Of a stretch of DNA of 64,000 nt, positions 42,582 to 49,815 are shown in pieces. The notes beneath the pieces were generated by a model. The model did no database searches and was not told the DNA's origin. It saw only the letters and a program-made list of their open reading frames with translations. The translations under genes were made by a program, and so were the position numbers. The number at the start of each line of letters is the position of its first letter. Positions within the stretch are counted from its first letter, which is position 1. The DNA lies in assembly GCF_001667505.1 (NCBI RefSeq), contig NZ_LZHZ01000051.1, positions 124,001-188,000 of the forward strand. The letters are read 5' to 3'. The DNA comes from Mycobacterium sp. ACS1612 (GTDB lineage Bacteria > Actinomycetota > Actinomycetes > Mycobacteriales > Mycobacteriaceae).

Positions 42582-43820
42582 ATGCGCGCAGCGTCGCAGG
42601 ACCCCTTCGGTCCTGTCCAACTCGGCCCACTTACCTTGCGCAATTGCGTGATCAAGGCCGCGACGTCGGAGGGACGCTCGCCTGATGGGTTCGTCACCGA
42701 CGACTTGATCGAGTTCCACCGCGCCTTCGCCGCAGGCGGAGTGGGTATGACCACGGTGGCGTACTGCTGCGTCTCGCGCGAGGGGGCCAGCGCGCCGGGG
42801 CAGATCGTGATGAGCCGTGGCGCGTTGCCGGGTCTGCGGAGGCTCACCGACGCCGTCCATGAAGCGGGCGCGGCGATCTCCGCTCAACTGGGACATGCCG
42901 GAGTGGTGGCGCCCAAGAAGTTGACCCGTGTCACCGCCGTCGCCCCCAGCCGGTTCATCAACCCGACGTCGTTCGCATATTGCCGGGAGATCAGCCCTGA
43001 TGAGATTTACGCGGTCATCGAGCAGTTCGGCAGCGCTGCGCAGGTCGCCGTCGACGCCGGATTCGACGCTGTCGAACTGCATTTCGGCCATCTGTACCTG
43101 CCGAGCTCCTTCCTGAGCCCGCTCATCAACCGCCGCAAGGACGGCTACGGTGGATCGATCGATAATCGGTCACGACTCGTGCGTGAGATCGCCGACCGCG
43201 TGCGTGAGGTCGTCGGCACGCAGATCGCGGTCATCGCGAAGCTCAACATGGACGACGGGCTGCCAGGCGGGATCTGGATTGACGAGGCGTTGCGCACCGC
43301 GCAGTTGCCTGACACCGACGGCACCCTGGATGCGCTCGAATTGACGCAGGGCTCATCGGTTTACAAGCCCATGTACTTGTTTCGCGGTGATGTGCCGGTC
43401 AAGGAATTCGCAACCGTGATGCCGCCGGCGCTGCGCCCTGGCGTCCGGCTGGCCGGCAAGCGCGTGATGGGAAGCTATCCGTACCGCGACCTCTACATGT
43501 TGGACGCGGCAAGGCAGTTCGTCCCCGTCGTCGCCAACACCAAGTTGATTCTGCTGGGCGGCGTCACCAACCGCGAGCATCTGCAGACGGGACTGACTGA
43601 GGGCTTCGACTTGGTGGCCATGGGACGTGCACTACTGCGGGAGCCGGATCTGGTGAACAAGATGGTCGCCGATCCCGGCACTCGAAGCCGCTGCAACCAC
43701 AACAACAAATGCATGGTCACAGTCTTCGGACGGACGCACTGTGTGCTCGACCCCGCTCAGCGGTACGGCCCGGCCGTGCCGCATGGTGTGTCGGCCCTAT
43801 CCGTAGAGCAGTTGGGCTAA
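42582..43820 (+). CDS. Old Yellow Enzyme-type NADH:flavin oxidoreductase
   Basis: 412-residue TIM-barrel FMN enzyme. Family segments seen are FGPVQLGPLTLRNCVIKAATSEG at the N-terminus, QLGHAGVVAP (about residue 107), ELHFGHLYLPSSFLSPLINRRKDGYGGSIDNR region (about residue 170) and a C-terminal CNHNNKC. OYE and enoate-reductase relatives reduce activated C=C bonds; here that could be a steroid enone, opposite in direction to the KstD enzymes. I chose the ATG at 42582 because conservation begins right after it. The last 24 bases overlap the convergent esterase 2 gene. Confidence 0.83.
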   Translation: MRAASQDPFGPVQLGPLTLRNCVIKAATSEGRSPDGFVTDDLIEFHRAFAAGGVGMTTVAYCCVSREGASAPGQIVMSRGALPGLRRLTDAVHEAGAAISAQLGHAGVVAPKKLTRVTAVAPSRFINPTSFAYCREISPDEIYAVIEQFGSAAQVAVDAGFDAVELHFGHLYLPSSFLSPLINRRKDGYGGSIDNRSRLVREIADRVREVVGTQIAVIAKLNMDDGLPGGIWIDEALRTAQLPDTDGTLDALELTQGSSVYKPMYLFRGDVPVKEFATVMPPALRPGVRLAGKRVMGSYPYRDLYMLDAARQFVPVVANTKLILLGGVTNREHLQTGLTEGFDLVAMGRALLREPDLVNKMVADPGTRSRCNHNNKCMVTVFGRTHCVLDPAQRYGPAVPHGVSALSVEQLG

Positions 43821-44735
43821 TTCGTCGCAGGCCCGCCTTCGGGCGTGATGGGCGATGTCGAGTGTCGGCATCGTCATGAAGCCGTGCACACCGCCTTCGT
43901 AGTGGCAGCGTGCGGTCGACACACCCGCCGCAGTGAGGGCGTCGGTGTACGCGAGGCCTTCGTCGCGCAGCGGATCATGGCCGGCGATCACCACAACGGC
44001 AGGCGGCAGCCCGGCCAGGTCGGCGCGAAGCGGTGAGGCATACGGGTTTCTGCGATCCTGTTGTGACGGCACGTATTGATCCCAATACCACTGCAGCGCC
44101 GGCTTCGGGTTGTAGAAGCCCTCCCCGAACCTGTGGTAGGAGTCGGTGTCGAAGTCGGCGGCGATCACCGGATAGAGCAGCAGTTGCCCGGCGAGTGGGG
44201 GACCGCCGCGGTCTCGCACCATCAGCGCGGTGACGGCCGCCAGGTTGCCGCCCGCGCTGTCACCACCCACCGCGACGCGCCGCGGATCCCCGCCGAAGGT
44301 GTCCGCGCTGTGCGTCACCCATCGGGTGACGGTGAAGACGTCTTCCGCCGCGGCCGGCCATCGATGTTCCGGTGCCAGTCGGTAGTCGACGGAAACAATT
44401 ACGGCGGGAATCAGATTGGCGATGGCCCGGCACAGGCCGTCGTGGCTGTCGAGATCGCAGAACACGAAGCCGCCGCCGTGCGCGTACACCAGCACCGGCA
44501 GTGCCGCCACATCCGATGCGGGGCGATACACCCGCACCGGGATATCGCCCCCTGGACCCGGCACCGACTCGTCGCGCACGTCCGCGACGCGTTCGGGTTG
44601 GCTCGGTGCGACGAACCGCGAGCGGATCGTCGCTCTTGCCTCGGCGCCCGTCATGGTGTGCACCGGCGGGAACCCGGCATCCAGCGTTTCGATGAGGTCG
44701 GCGATCTGCGGGTCCAAGCTCACGTCGTGAATCAC
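43797..44735 (-). CDS. HSL/GDXG-family alpha/beta-hydrolase (esterase) 2
   Basis: 312-residue esterase. Oxyanion motif YAHGGGFVFCD (about residue 82), nucleophile VGGDSAGGNLAAV (about residue 156), acid in AGHDPLRDEG and His in YEGGVHGFMTM. It is a paralog of esterase 1 with the same fold, here coupled to an IclR gene: its GTG at 44735 overlaps the iclR stop (GTGA). Ester hydrolysis after Baeyer-Villiger oxidation is a reasonable role. The 3' end overlaps the OYE gene by 24 bases, tail to tail. Confidence 0.84.
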   Translation of the reverse strand: MIHDVSLDPQIADLIETLDAGFPPVHTMTGAEARATIRSRFVAPSQPERVADVRDESVPGPGGDIPVRVYRPASDVAALPVLVYAHGGGFVFCDLDSHDGLCRAIANLIPAVIVSVDYRLAPEHRWPAAAEDVFTVTRWVTHSADTFGGDPRRVAVGGDSAGGNLAAVTALMVRDRGGPPLAGQLLLYPVIAADFDTDSYHRFGEGFYNPKPALQWYWDQYVPSQQDRRNPYASPLRADLAGLPPAVVVIAGHDPLRDEGLAYTDALTAAGVSTARCHYEGGVHGFMTMPTLDIAHHARRRACDELAQLLYG

Positions 44736-45565
44736 GCGTATTGCAACGCAGCCGAATCACGGACCGGGCGCTCTGCGGGTCCGCCACGCAACGGACGTAC
44801 TTGCTGCAGTGTCGGCGCCACCCGTGGCGACCCGTCTTCGACGTTGCGCCACACTCCCATCGCCGTCATCCGTACGGGTGCGGCCAGACGCTGATCAAAC
44901 GTCATCCGACTCATCGGCCCGCACACCGACACTGCGGCAACCGCTTCGCCCGGTCCACCGATCGGCGCTGCGACACAACCAAATCCGGGTATGGACTCCT
45001 CGCGCTCGAACGCCACGCCGCGCGCCCGAACCTTGGCCAGCTCAGCGCCCAGCTGTGCAGGGGTGCCGATCGAGTACTTCGTCTTACGTGTCGCCAGAGC
45101 GACGATGTCGGCGTCTTCGGAGTAGGCCAACATCGCCTTGCCGACGGCAGTGCAGTGAGCCGGCTGACGTCCTCCGACGCGGGTGGGAATCGCGGTGGCC
45201 ATCCGGTCGCCGATCTTCTCCAGGTATACGACGTCGGCGCCGTCCAGCACGGCCAGATGGACGACGAGCCCGGTAGCCCGGTGCAGGTCGTGCAGAAGCG
45301 GGGTCGCCGCGCGGTGCAGCCGGTCCTGGTGCACCGCCAGCGATCCGAGCTCCACAAGCCGCATGCCGAGTTCGTAGTCGCGGCCGCTACGGCGCAGCCA
45401 GCGCAGCTGCACCAGCCGCTCGAGCATGCGATGCGCGGATGAGCGGGGTAGGCCGGTCCTCCGCACAATCTGCGCGAGAGTCAGCCGACCAGGGCCATCG
45501 AAGGCGTCCAACACCAGCGACACCCGGTCGATGACGGCACTCGGAGTGGGGGATTCGACGGTCAC
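44732..45565 (-). CDS. IclR-family transcriptional regulator
   Basis: 277-residue regulator. The N-terminal winged helix has LTLAQIVRRTGLPRSSAHRMLERLVQLRWL, and the C-terminal GAF-like effector domain includes PAHCTAVGKAMLAY and the FGCVAAPI-x-GP signature. IclR proteins often control aromatic and steroid catabolic operons. The next operon upstream (HsaA-HsaC-Kst4D) and the coupled esterase are likely targets. The GTG at 45565 has GGAGGC 9 bases before it. An AT-rich palindromic region lies immediately upstream (45595-45634). Confidence 0.87.
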   Translation of the reverse strand: MTVESPTPSAVIDRVSLVLDAFDGPGRLTLAQIVRRTGLPRSSAHRMLERLVQLRWLRRSGRDYELGMRLVELGSLAVHQDRLHRAATPLLHDLHRATGLVVHLAVLDGADVVYLEKIGDRMATAIPTRVGGRQPAHCTAVGKAMLAYSEDADIVALATRKTKYSIGTPAQLGAELAKVRARGVAFEREESIPGFGCVAAPIGGPGEAVAAVSVCGPMSRMTFDQRLAAPVRMTAMGVWRNVEDGSPRVAPTLQQVRPLRGGPAERPVRDSAALQYA

Positions 45566-45594
45566 GGTCAGGACGCCTCCTTGCGACGGGGCTT

Positions 45595-45634
45595 CTACAA
45601 GGCATATGCCTATTAGTAATATAGCTATTTGTAG
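45595..45634. promoter_or_regulatory. AT-rich palindromic control region upstream of iclR
   Basis: An outer repeat CTACAA (45595-45600) / TTGTAG (45629-45634) encloses the perfect palindrome AGGCATATGCCT (45600-45611, sharing one base) and TATTA-G-TAATA (45611-45621), followed by ATAGCTAT (45621-45628). It is the most AT-rich spot in this part of the window and lies 30-70 bases before the iclR start. Confidence 0.6.
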
Positions 45635-45724
45635 CACAGTATGTGGGTCATGTCACACAGACACGACAAATTGGCACAGCGCACGTCGAAGCACAGCGCT
45701 GAGCTGGGAAGAGCTAGGGGAGGG

Positions 45725-47194
45725 TCAGCCTTTGGCGGCGCTGCGACCGGCGCGGCGACCGTAGAAGCTGCCGTCGCCGAGGGAGATGCCGCTCGCGTAG
45801 CCCCATGCCGCCAGGCCTGCGGTGGTGCGGCCCGCCGCAAACAGGCCGGGGATCGGCTCTCCGCTGACGTGCAGCACTTCGCCGTCGAGCGAGGTCTGTA
45901 GGCCGCCGAGGGTGAAGCCTCCGCAGCTCCCCCGCAAGTCGATGGCTCCAACGGGAGAACCGATGGGGCGCAACCACTCTGGTTTCTTGTGCCACAGTGG
46001 ATCCTCGCCGCGGGCAGCGGCATCGTTGTAGGCGCTGACGGTGGCCTGCAGCGAGCCGGCCGGAAGTCCGATCTCGTGCTCGAGTTCGGCGACGGTTTCA
46101 GACACCCACGTCGCAGGCCGTTTGAGGAACGGCGTTGCGGACGTGGCGGCCATCGCCTCCTCCTGGGCGTCACCATCGATGATCAGGAATGCGGTGTCGT
46201 CCTGGTGATAGAGCGTCAGTTGCCCGATCCGGCCGGAGTACATGTCCTCGGGGACGTAGCGCTGACCGCGCCCGTTGACGAGAATGCCGCGCACCGTCTG
46301 CTGAGGATCGATCAGAAACGCGACTTCGGTGGCGTCCATGTGGGCGAGGTCTGCGCCCAGTGCCTGCGCCATCCGGATCCCGTGACCGTCGTGTTGTTCG
46401 ATCGATGCGGCCGGTCGTCCGGCGATGCGCGGCGCATACTGCGCGACCATCGCCTCGTTGTAGGCGAAGCTGCCTGCCGCAAGGACGACGCCGCGGCGTG
46501 CGCGGATCGCGAAGGATTTGCCGTATTGCTTGGCGATCAGGCCGGTCACGCGGCCGTCGGCCTCGACGACCAGGGATGCCACCCGGGTGTCGTACTGGGA
46601 CCGCACACCGGCGGCGGCCCCGGTTTCGACGAGGGGCTTCATCAGCATGAAGCCGCCGCTTTTCTCGCCTGCACGCTTATCGGACATCTGCGGGATGTGG
46701 CCGCGCGGAGCGGGTTCGGCAATCGTGTTGTACGGAAACGCGTTCTCGCCGCCGGTGAACATCAGCCCTTGATCGGCGGGGGGCTCCCAACCCGGCTCAC
46801 CCCAGAACTCCGGCTTGAAGGGCACACCACACCCGACCAACCACTCGAAATGTTCGACGCTGCCCTCGCAGTAATCGGCGATGCGATTCTCATCCGCACC
46901 CGGTCCCATCGCCGCAGTGAGGAACGCGGTCATGTTCTCCACGGAATCGGCGAAGCCGCAGGCCCTCTGAATCGAAGTGCCGCCGCCGAGGTAGATGAAG
47001 CCGCCCGCCATCGCTGCGGCCCCGCCCCAGGAACCGGTGCGTTCGAGCACCATAACGTCGGCGCCGTCGCGGGCGGCCTCCACTGCGGCCGCAGCGCCTG
47101 CAATGCCGTAGCCGGCGATCACGACATCGGCTTCGTCGTCCCAGTCGCTGATCGACGACGCGGGGACAGGGATGACGTCGGCGTCCGGGGTCAT
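45725..47194 (-). CDS. kst4D: 3-Ketosteroid Delta4-(5alpha)-dehydrogenase
   Basis: 489-residue FAD enzyme. FAD motif VVIAGYGIAGAAAAVEAARDG, then GGAAAMAGGFIYLGGG. The three residues I recall as catalytic in Rhodococcus jostii RHA1 Delta4-(5alpha)-KSTD (Tyr319, Tyr466, Ser468) fall at exactly these numbers with the ATG at 47194: Tyr319 in EDMYSGRIG, and Tyr466 and Ser468 in WGYASGISLGDG. Length also matches. The enzyme introduces the 4,5-double bond into 5alpha-3-ketosteroids, feeding 5alpha-reduced steroids into the Delta1/9alpha route. Its ATG overlaps the HsaC-like stop; it is third in the HsaA-HsaC-Kst4D operon. Confidence 0.85.
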   Translation of the reverse strand: MTPDADVIPVPASSISDWDDEADVVIAGYGIAGAAAAVEAARDGADVMVLERTGSWGGAAAMAGGFIYLGGGTSIQRACGFADSVENMTAFLTAAMGPGADENRIADYCEGSVEHFEWLVGCGVPFKPEFWGEPGWEPPADQGLMFTGGENAFPYNTIAEPAPRGHIPQMSDKRAGEKSGGFMLMKPLVETGAAAGVRSQYDTRVASLVVEADGRVTGLIAKQYGKSFAIRARRGVVLAAGSFAYNEAMVAQYAPRIAGRPAASIEQHDGHGIRMAQALGADLAHMDATEVAFLIDPQQTVRGILVNGRGQRYVPEDMYSGRIGQLTLYHQDDTAFLIIDGDAQEEAMAATSATPFLKRPATWVSETVAELEHEIGLPAGSLQATVSAYNDAAARGEDPLWHKKPEWLRPIGSPVGAIDLRGSCGGFTLGGLQTSLDGEVLHVSGEPIPGLFAAGRTTAGLAAWGYASGISLGDGSFYGRRAGRSAAKG

Positions 47195-48099
47195 GGCCGC
47201 ATGGCCGCCGGAAGGTCGGATACCCACGCGTGCCCCCAATAGCTGTCGGCGGTGATTTCCTCAGCGGTGTAATACGTTTCGTCGACCAGCATCCCGTCGG
47301 TGCCGAACTCGATGTCCCAGTCGCCCGGTGCGCGCACGTAGAACGACACCATCTTGTCGTTGGTGTGCCTGCCCAGGGTGGAGGACAACTGGAAGCCGTC
47401 CTTGCTGACCCGGTCCAGCGCCTGCCCGACAGCGTCCAGGCTGTCTACCTCGACCATCAAATGAATGAGCCCGGGATCGCGCAGTGTCATCGCCGGGCAG
47501 ATGGCCAGGCTGTGGTGGCGTTGGTTGAGGCCGAGGAAGCGGACGCGCAGCGGGCCGAACTCCGGCGGAGTGGGCACCCGGAACGCGCCGCGGGACACGA
47601 AACCCAGTACCTCGGTGTAGAACTGGAAAAGGCTCGGCACATCGAGGGCAGGCAGCACGACGTGGCCTAGACCCTGCGCGCCCGTCACGAATTTGGCGCC
47701 GAACGGAGTCACCACCGGGCTGTGATCCAAAACAGCGCCGTGGAAGATCTCAGTCGAAGTGCCCGCTGGATCGTCGAACGCGATGACCTCCTCGACGCGG
47801 CGGGCATCGGCGTCCGCCTGCGAGAGTTCCTTGATGGGCACACCCGCGGCGCCCAGGGCCGCCTTGACCCGTTCCAGCGCGGCGTGGTCGCGGACCTCCC
47901 AGCCGACGGTGATGATCTTGTCGATGTCTCCCGGCGCCACGATGATTCGCGCGGCGCGTTCGTCCATGCGTAGATACAGCGCGTCGGTGTCCGGGCCCGA
48001 ACCCTCGGCGAAGCCGAGCACGTCGAATGCGAACTGCCGCCAGCGCGGCATGTCGGTGGCCTGAACCTTAACGTATCCAAGGCTTTTCAGATCAGTCAT
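47191..48099 (-). CDS. HsaC-like extradiol (meta-cleavage) dioxygenase
   Basis: 302-residue type I extradiol dioxygenase with two vicinal-oxygen-chelate modules. The Fe(II) ligands expected for BphC/HsaC are His in GLGHVVLPALD (about residue 146), His in RHHSLAI (about residue 203) and Glu in DWDIEFG (about residue 262). HsaC opens the catechol ring of 3,4-DHSA in cholesterol degradation. Here it is flanked by an HsaA-like hydroxylase and a steroid dehydrogenase, which fits a steroid-derived catechol. I chose the ATG at 48099, which leaves 11 bases after the HsaA-like stop; a TTG at 48114 is the alternative. Confidence 0.86.
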   Translation of the reverse strand: MTDLKSLGYVKVQATDMPRWRQFAFDVLGFAEGSGPDTDALYLRMDERAARIIVAPGDIDKIITVGWEVRDHAALERVKAALGAAGVPIKELSQADADARRVEEVIAFDDPAGTSTEIFHGAVLDHSPVVTPFGAKFVTGAQGLGHVVLPALDVPSLFQFYTEVLGFVSRGAFRVPTPPEFGPLRVRFLGLNQRHHSLAICPAMTLRDPGLIHLMVEVDSLDAVGQALDRVSKDGFQLSSTLGRHTNDKMVSFYVRAPGDWDIEFGTDGMLVDETYYTAEEITADSYWGHAWVSDLPAAMRP

Positions 48100-48110
48100 C
48101 AACAGCGGCC

Positions 48111-49292
48111 TCAAATCATCGCCCGCAGCGGACCCTGCGGATCAATTCCGAGCGAGCTGAGCGCGGAGGCGTGGTAGACGGTGCCCGGCACGTGGATTGC
48201 GTGGGCCATGCCGGCATGCGCATCGCGCCAATACCGTTGCAGCGGTTTGTCCATCCGCAACGCATTGCCACCCGAGCGGGCGAAGATCTGGTCGACAGCG
48301 GACACCGCGCGCCACACGGCGCGCACCTGCGTGCGTCGGCCCGCGGCCCGATCGGCGAACGTCACCTCGGCGCCTGAGTCGACGATGTCGTAGATACGGT
48401 CGACGTTGGCGAGGATCTCCTGGCGGGCGGCGTTGATGTCGGCCGCAGCTTCGCCGACGGCATACATGACGTACGGATCGTCTTTGATGGCAGTGCCGTT
48501 GGCGCCCACGCGTTCGCGTTGATAGTCGAGGTGGGCGGCGAGGGCTCCTTCGCAGATGCCGATGGTAGCCGAGCTGATCCCCAGCGGGAACATCGTCGAC
48601 CACGGCATCTTGTAGAGGGTCTTGGTCATGCCCGCCTCGATCTGGGCGGTGCCGTCCATCACCTTCATGGCGTCCATCGTTCGGTACTCCGGCACGAACG
48701 CATCCTTGACGATGATGTCCTTCGAGCCGGTGCCGCGCAGACCCACCACGTTCCAGGAGTCCGGCACGATCTCGTAGTCCTTGCGCGGCAGGATCATGTG
48801 CAGCATCTGGGGCGGCATCAACGGCTTGCCGTCGTCGTCGCCAAGCATGGCACCCAGGAAGATCCAGTCGCACGCGTCGGTGCCGGAGCTGAACTGCCAG
48901 CGACCGTTGAAGATGTAGCCGCCATCGACGGGTTTGGCCACGCCCTGAGGTGCGTAGGGCGAGGCGACCCAGGTGTCGATGTCGTCGGCCCACACTTCCG
49001 CGGCGACCCGTGGATCGGCGTACGCGAGCTGATACGGGTGCACCCCGACCACGCCGTTGATCCAGCCGGCGGCGGGATCGAGAGCCGCTGTGGCCATCAC
49101 GGTCTCTGCGAATTCGCGGGGATGGACTTCGAGCCCGCCATGCTTCTCGGGCTGAAGCAGTCGGATCGAGCCGATCGACTTCATGCTCTTGACCGTCGCG
49201 TCCGGTAGCTGACCGATCTTCTCGGCCTCGACCGCCATCTCCTTGAACTGGTCCGCCAGGTCCATCACCCGGTCGAGTACGCGCTCGCTCAT
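48111..49292 (-). CDS. HsaA-like flavin-dependent hydroxylase (group D monooxygenase)
   Basis: 393-residue protein of the acyl-CoA-dehydrogenase fold but without the acyl-CoA dehydrogenase signature. Segments follow the pattern of HsaA (394 residues in M. tuberculosis): GWINGVVGVHPYQLA, WVASPYAPQGVAKPVDGGY, WQFSSGTDACDW, VVGLRGTGSKDIIVKDAFVP and the C-terminal RYWRDAHAGMAHA. HsaA hydroxylates the phenolic ring of 3-HSA to a catechol using FMNH2/FADH2 from HsaB. This gene starts the HsaA-HsaC-Kst4D operon. The ATG at 49292 was chosen on length and because the preceding sequence is not protein-like. Confidence 0.85.
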   Translation of the reverse strand: MSERVLDRVMDLADQFKEMAVEAEKIGQLPDATVKSMKSIGSIRLLQPEKHGGLEVHPREFAETVMATAALDPAAGWINGVVGVHPYQLAYADPRVAAEVWADDIDTWVASPYAPQGVAKPVDGGYIFNGRWQFSSGTDACDWIFLGAMLGDDDGKPLMPPQMLHMILPRKDYEIVPDSWNVVGLRGTGSKDIIVKDAFVPEYRTMDAMKVMDGTAQIEAGMTKTLYKMPWSTMFPLGISSATIGICEGALAAHLDYQRERVGANGTAIKDDPYVMYAVGEAAADINAARQEILANVDRIYDIVDSGAEVTFADRAAGRRTQVRAVWRAVSAVDQIFARSGGNALRMDKPLQRYWRDAHAGMAHAIHVPGTVYHASALSSLGIDPQGPLRAMI

Positions 49293-49383
49293 GCTCTGTC
49301 CTAACTGTCTGGGCGTGATTAATGGTCTACCGCAGGTAATGGCCGCATCGGGACCGATCCCGGTGAGCGGACCGAATCCATGG

Positions 49384-49686
49384 CTAATACTCGATGTGGA
49401 CATCGTCGCTCACAGGCCGGGCCTGACATCCGAGGACGAGCCCATCGGCGATGTCCGCGGGCTCGAGGATGTCGCAGGCGGCCACGTCGACCTCACCGCA
49501 GAGCACCGTGGCGACGCACGAGCCGCAGTGTCCCTCCCGGCAGGAGTGCGGGACATCGATTCCCGCCTCGAGCATGGTGTCGACCAGGCTTTTGTCACGC
49601 GGCCATCGCAGGCGGTGCCGGGTTCCATCCAGATCGACCTCGACTCTGGCGTCGACCCAGGTGTCGGGTGATTCGACGTGGGGCAT
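49384..49686 (-). CDS. Stand-alone plant-type [2Fe-2S] ferredoxin
   Basis: 100-residue ferredoxin. Four cluster cysteines lie in HSCREGHCGSC (C-x5-C-x2-C, residues ~48-57) and LGCQA (about residue 88), like the ferredoxin domain at the end of KshB-type reductases, but with no FAD/NAD domain attached. It may carry electrons to the KshA-type oxygenase, whose own reductase is missing here. The ATG at 49686 is divergent from BVMO 2, and the gene ends 91 bases before the HsaA-like start. Confidence 0.88.
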   Translation of the reverse strand: MPHVESPDTWVDARVEVDLDGTRHRLRWPRDKSLVDTMLEAGIDVPHSCREGHCGSCVATVLCGEVDVAACDILEPADIADGLVLGCQARPVSDDVHIEY

Positions 49687-49759
49687 GGTGCGAGTGTCGT
49701 CAGGCCACCGGTGAGATCAGACAGGTGCGACCGATGGCCGGGAGATCGTATTCACGACG

Positions 49760-49780
49760 TCCGGTCACCGGGAGACCGGA
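49760..49780. promoter_or_regulatory. Inverted repeat between ferredoxin and BVMO 2 genes
   Basis: TCCGGTC (49760-49766) and GACCGGA (49774-49780) with a 7-base spacer, in the 129-base divergent region. A possible operator, weak because the region is GC-rich. Confidence 0.35.
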
Positions 49781-49803
49781 CCGGCGACGCGGTCGGCGCG
49801 ACC

Positions 49804-49809
49804 TAGCGT
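49804..49809 (+). promoter_or_regulatory. -10 element of BVMO 2 (leaderless)
   Basis: TAGCGT, 6 bases before the GTG at 49816, with no Shine-Dalgarno. Confidence 0.5.
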
Positions 49810-49815
49810 GACGTC

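Noticed and set aside
48111-49292. Annotation as an ordinary acyl-CoA dehydrogenase
   Set aside because: It has the fold but lacks the GGTSEI catalytic region and matches the HsaA monooxygenase pattern throughout.
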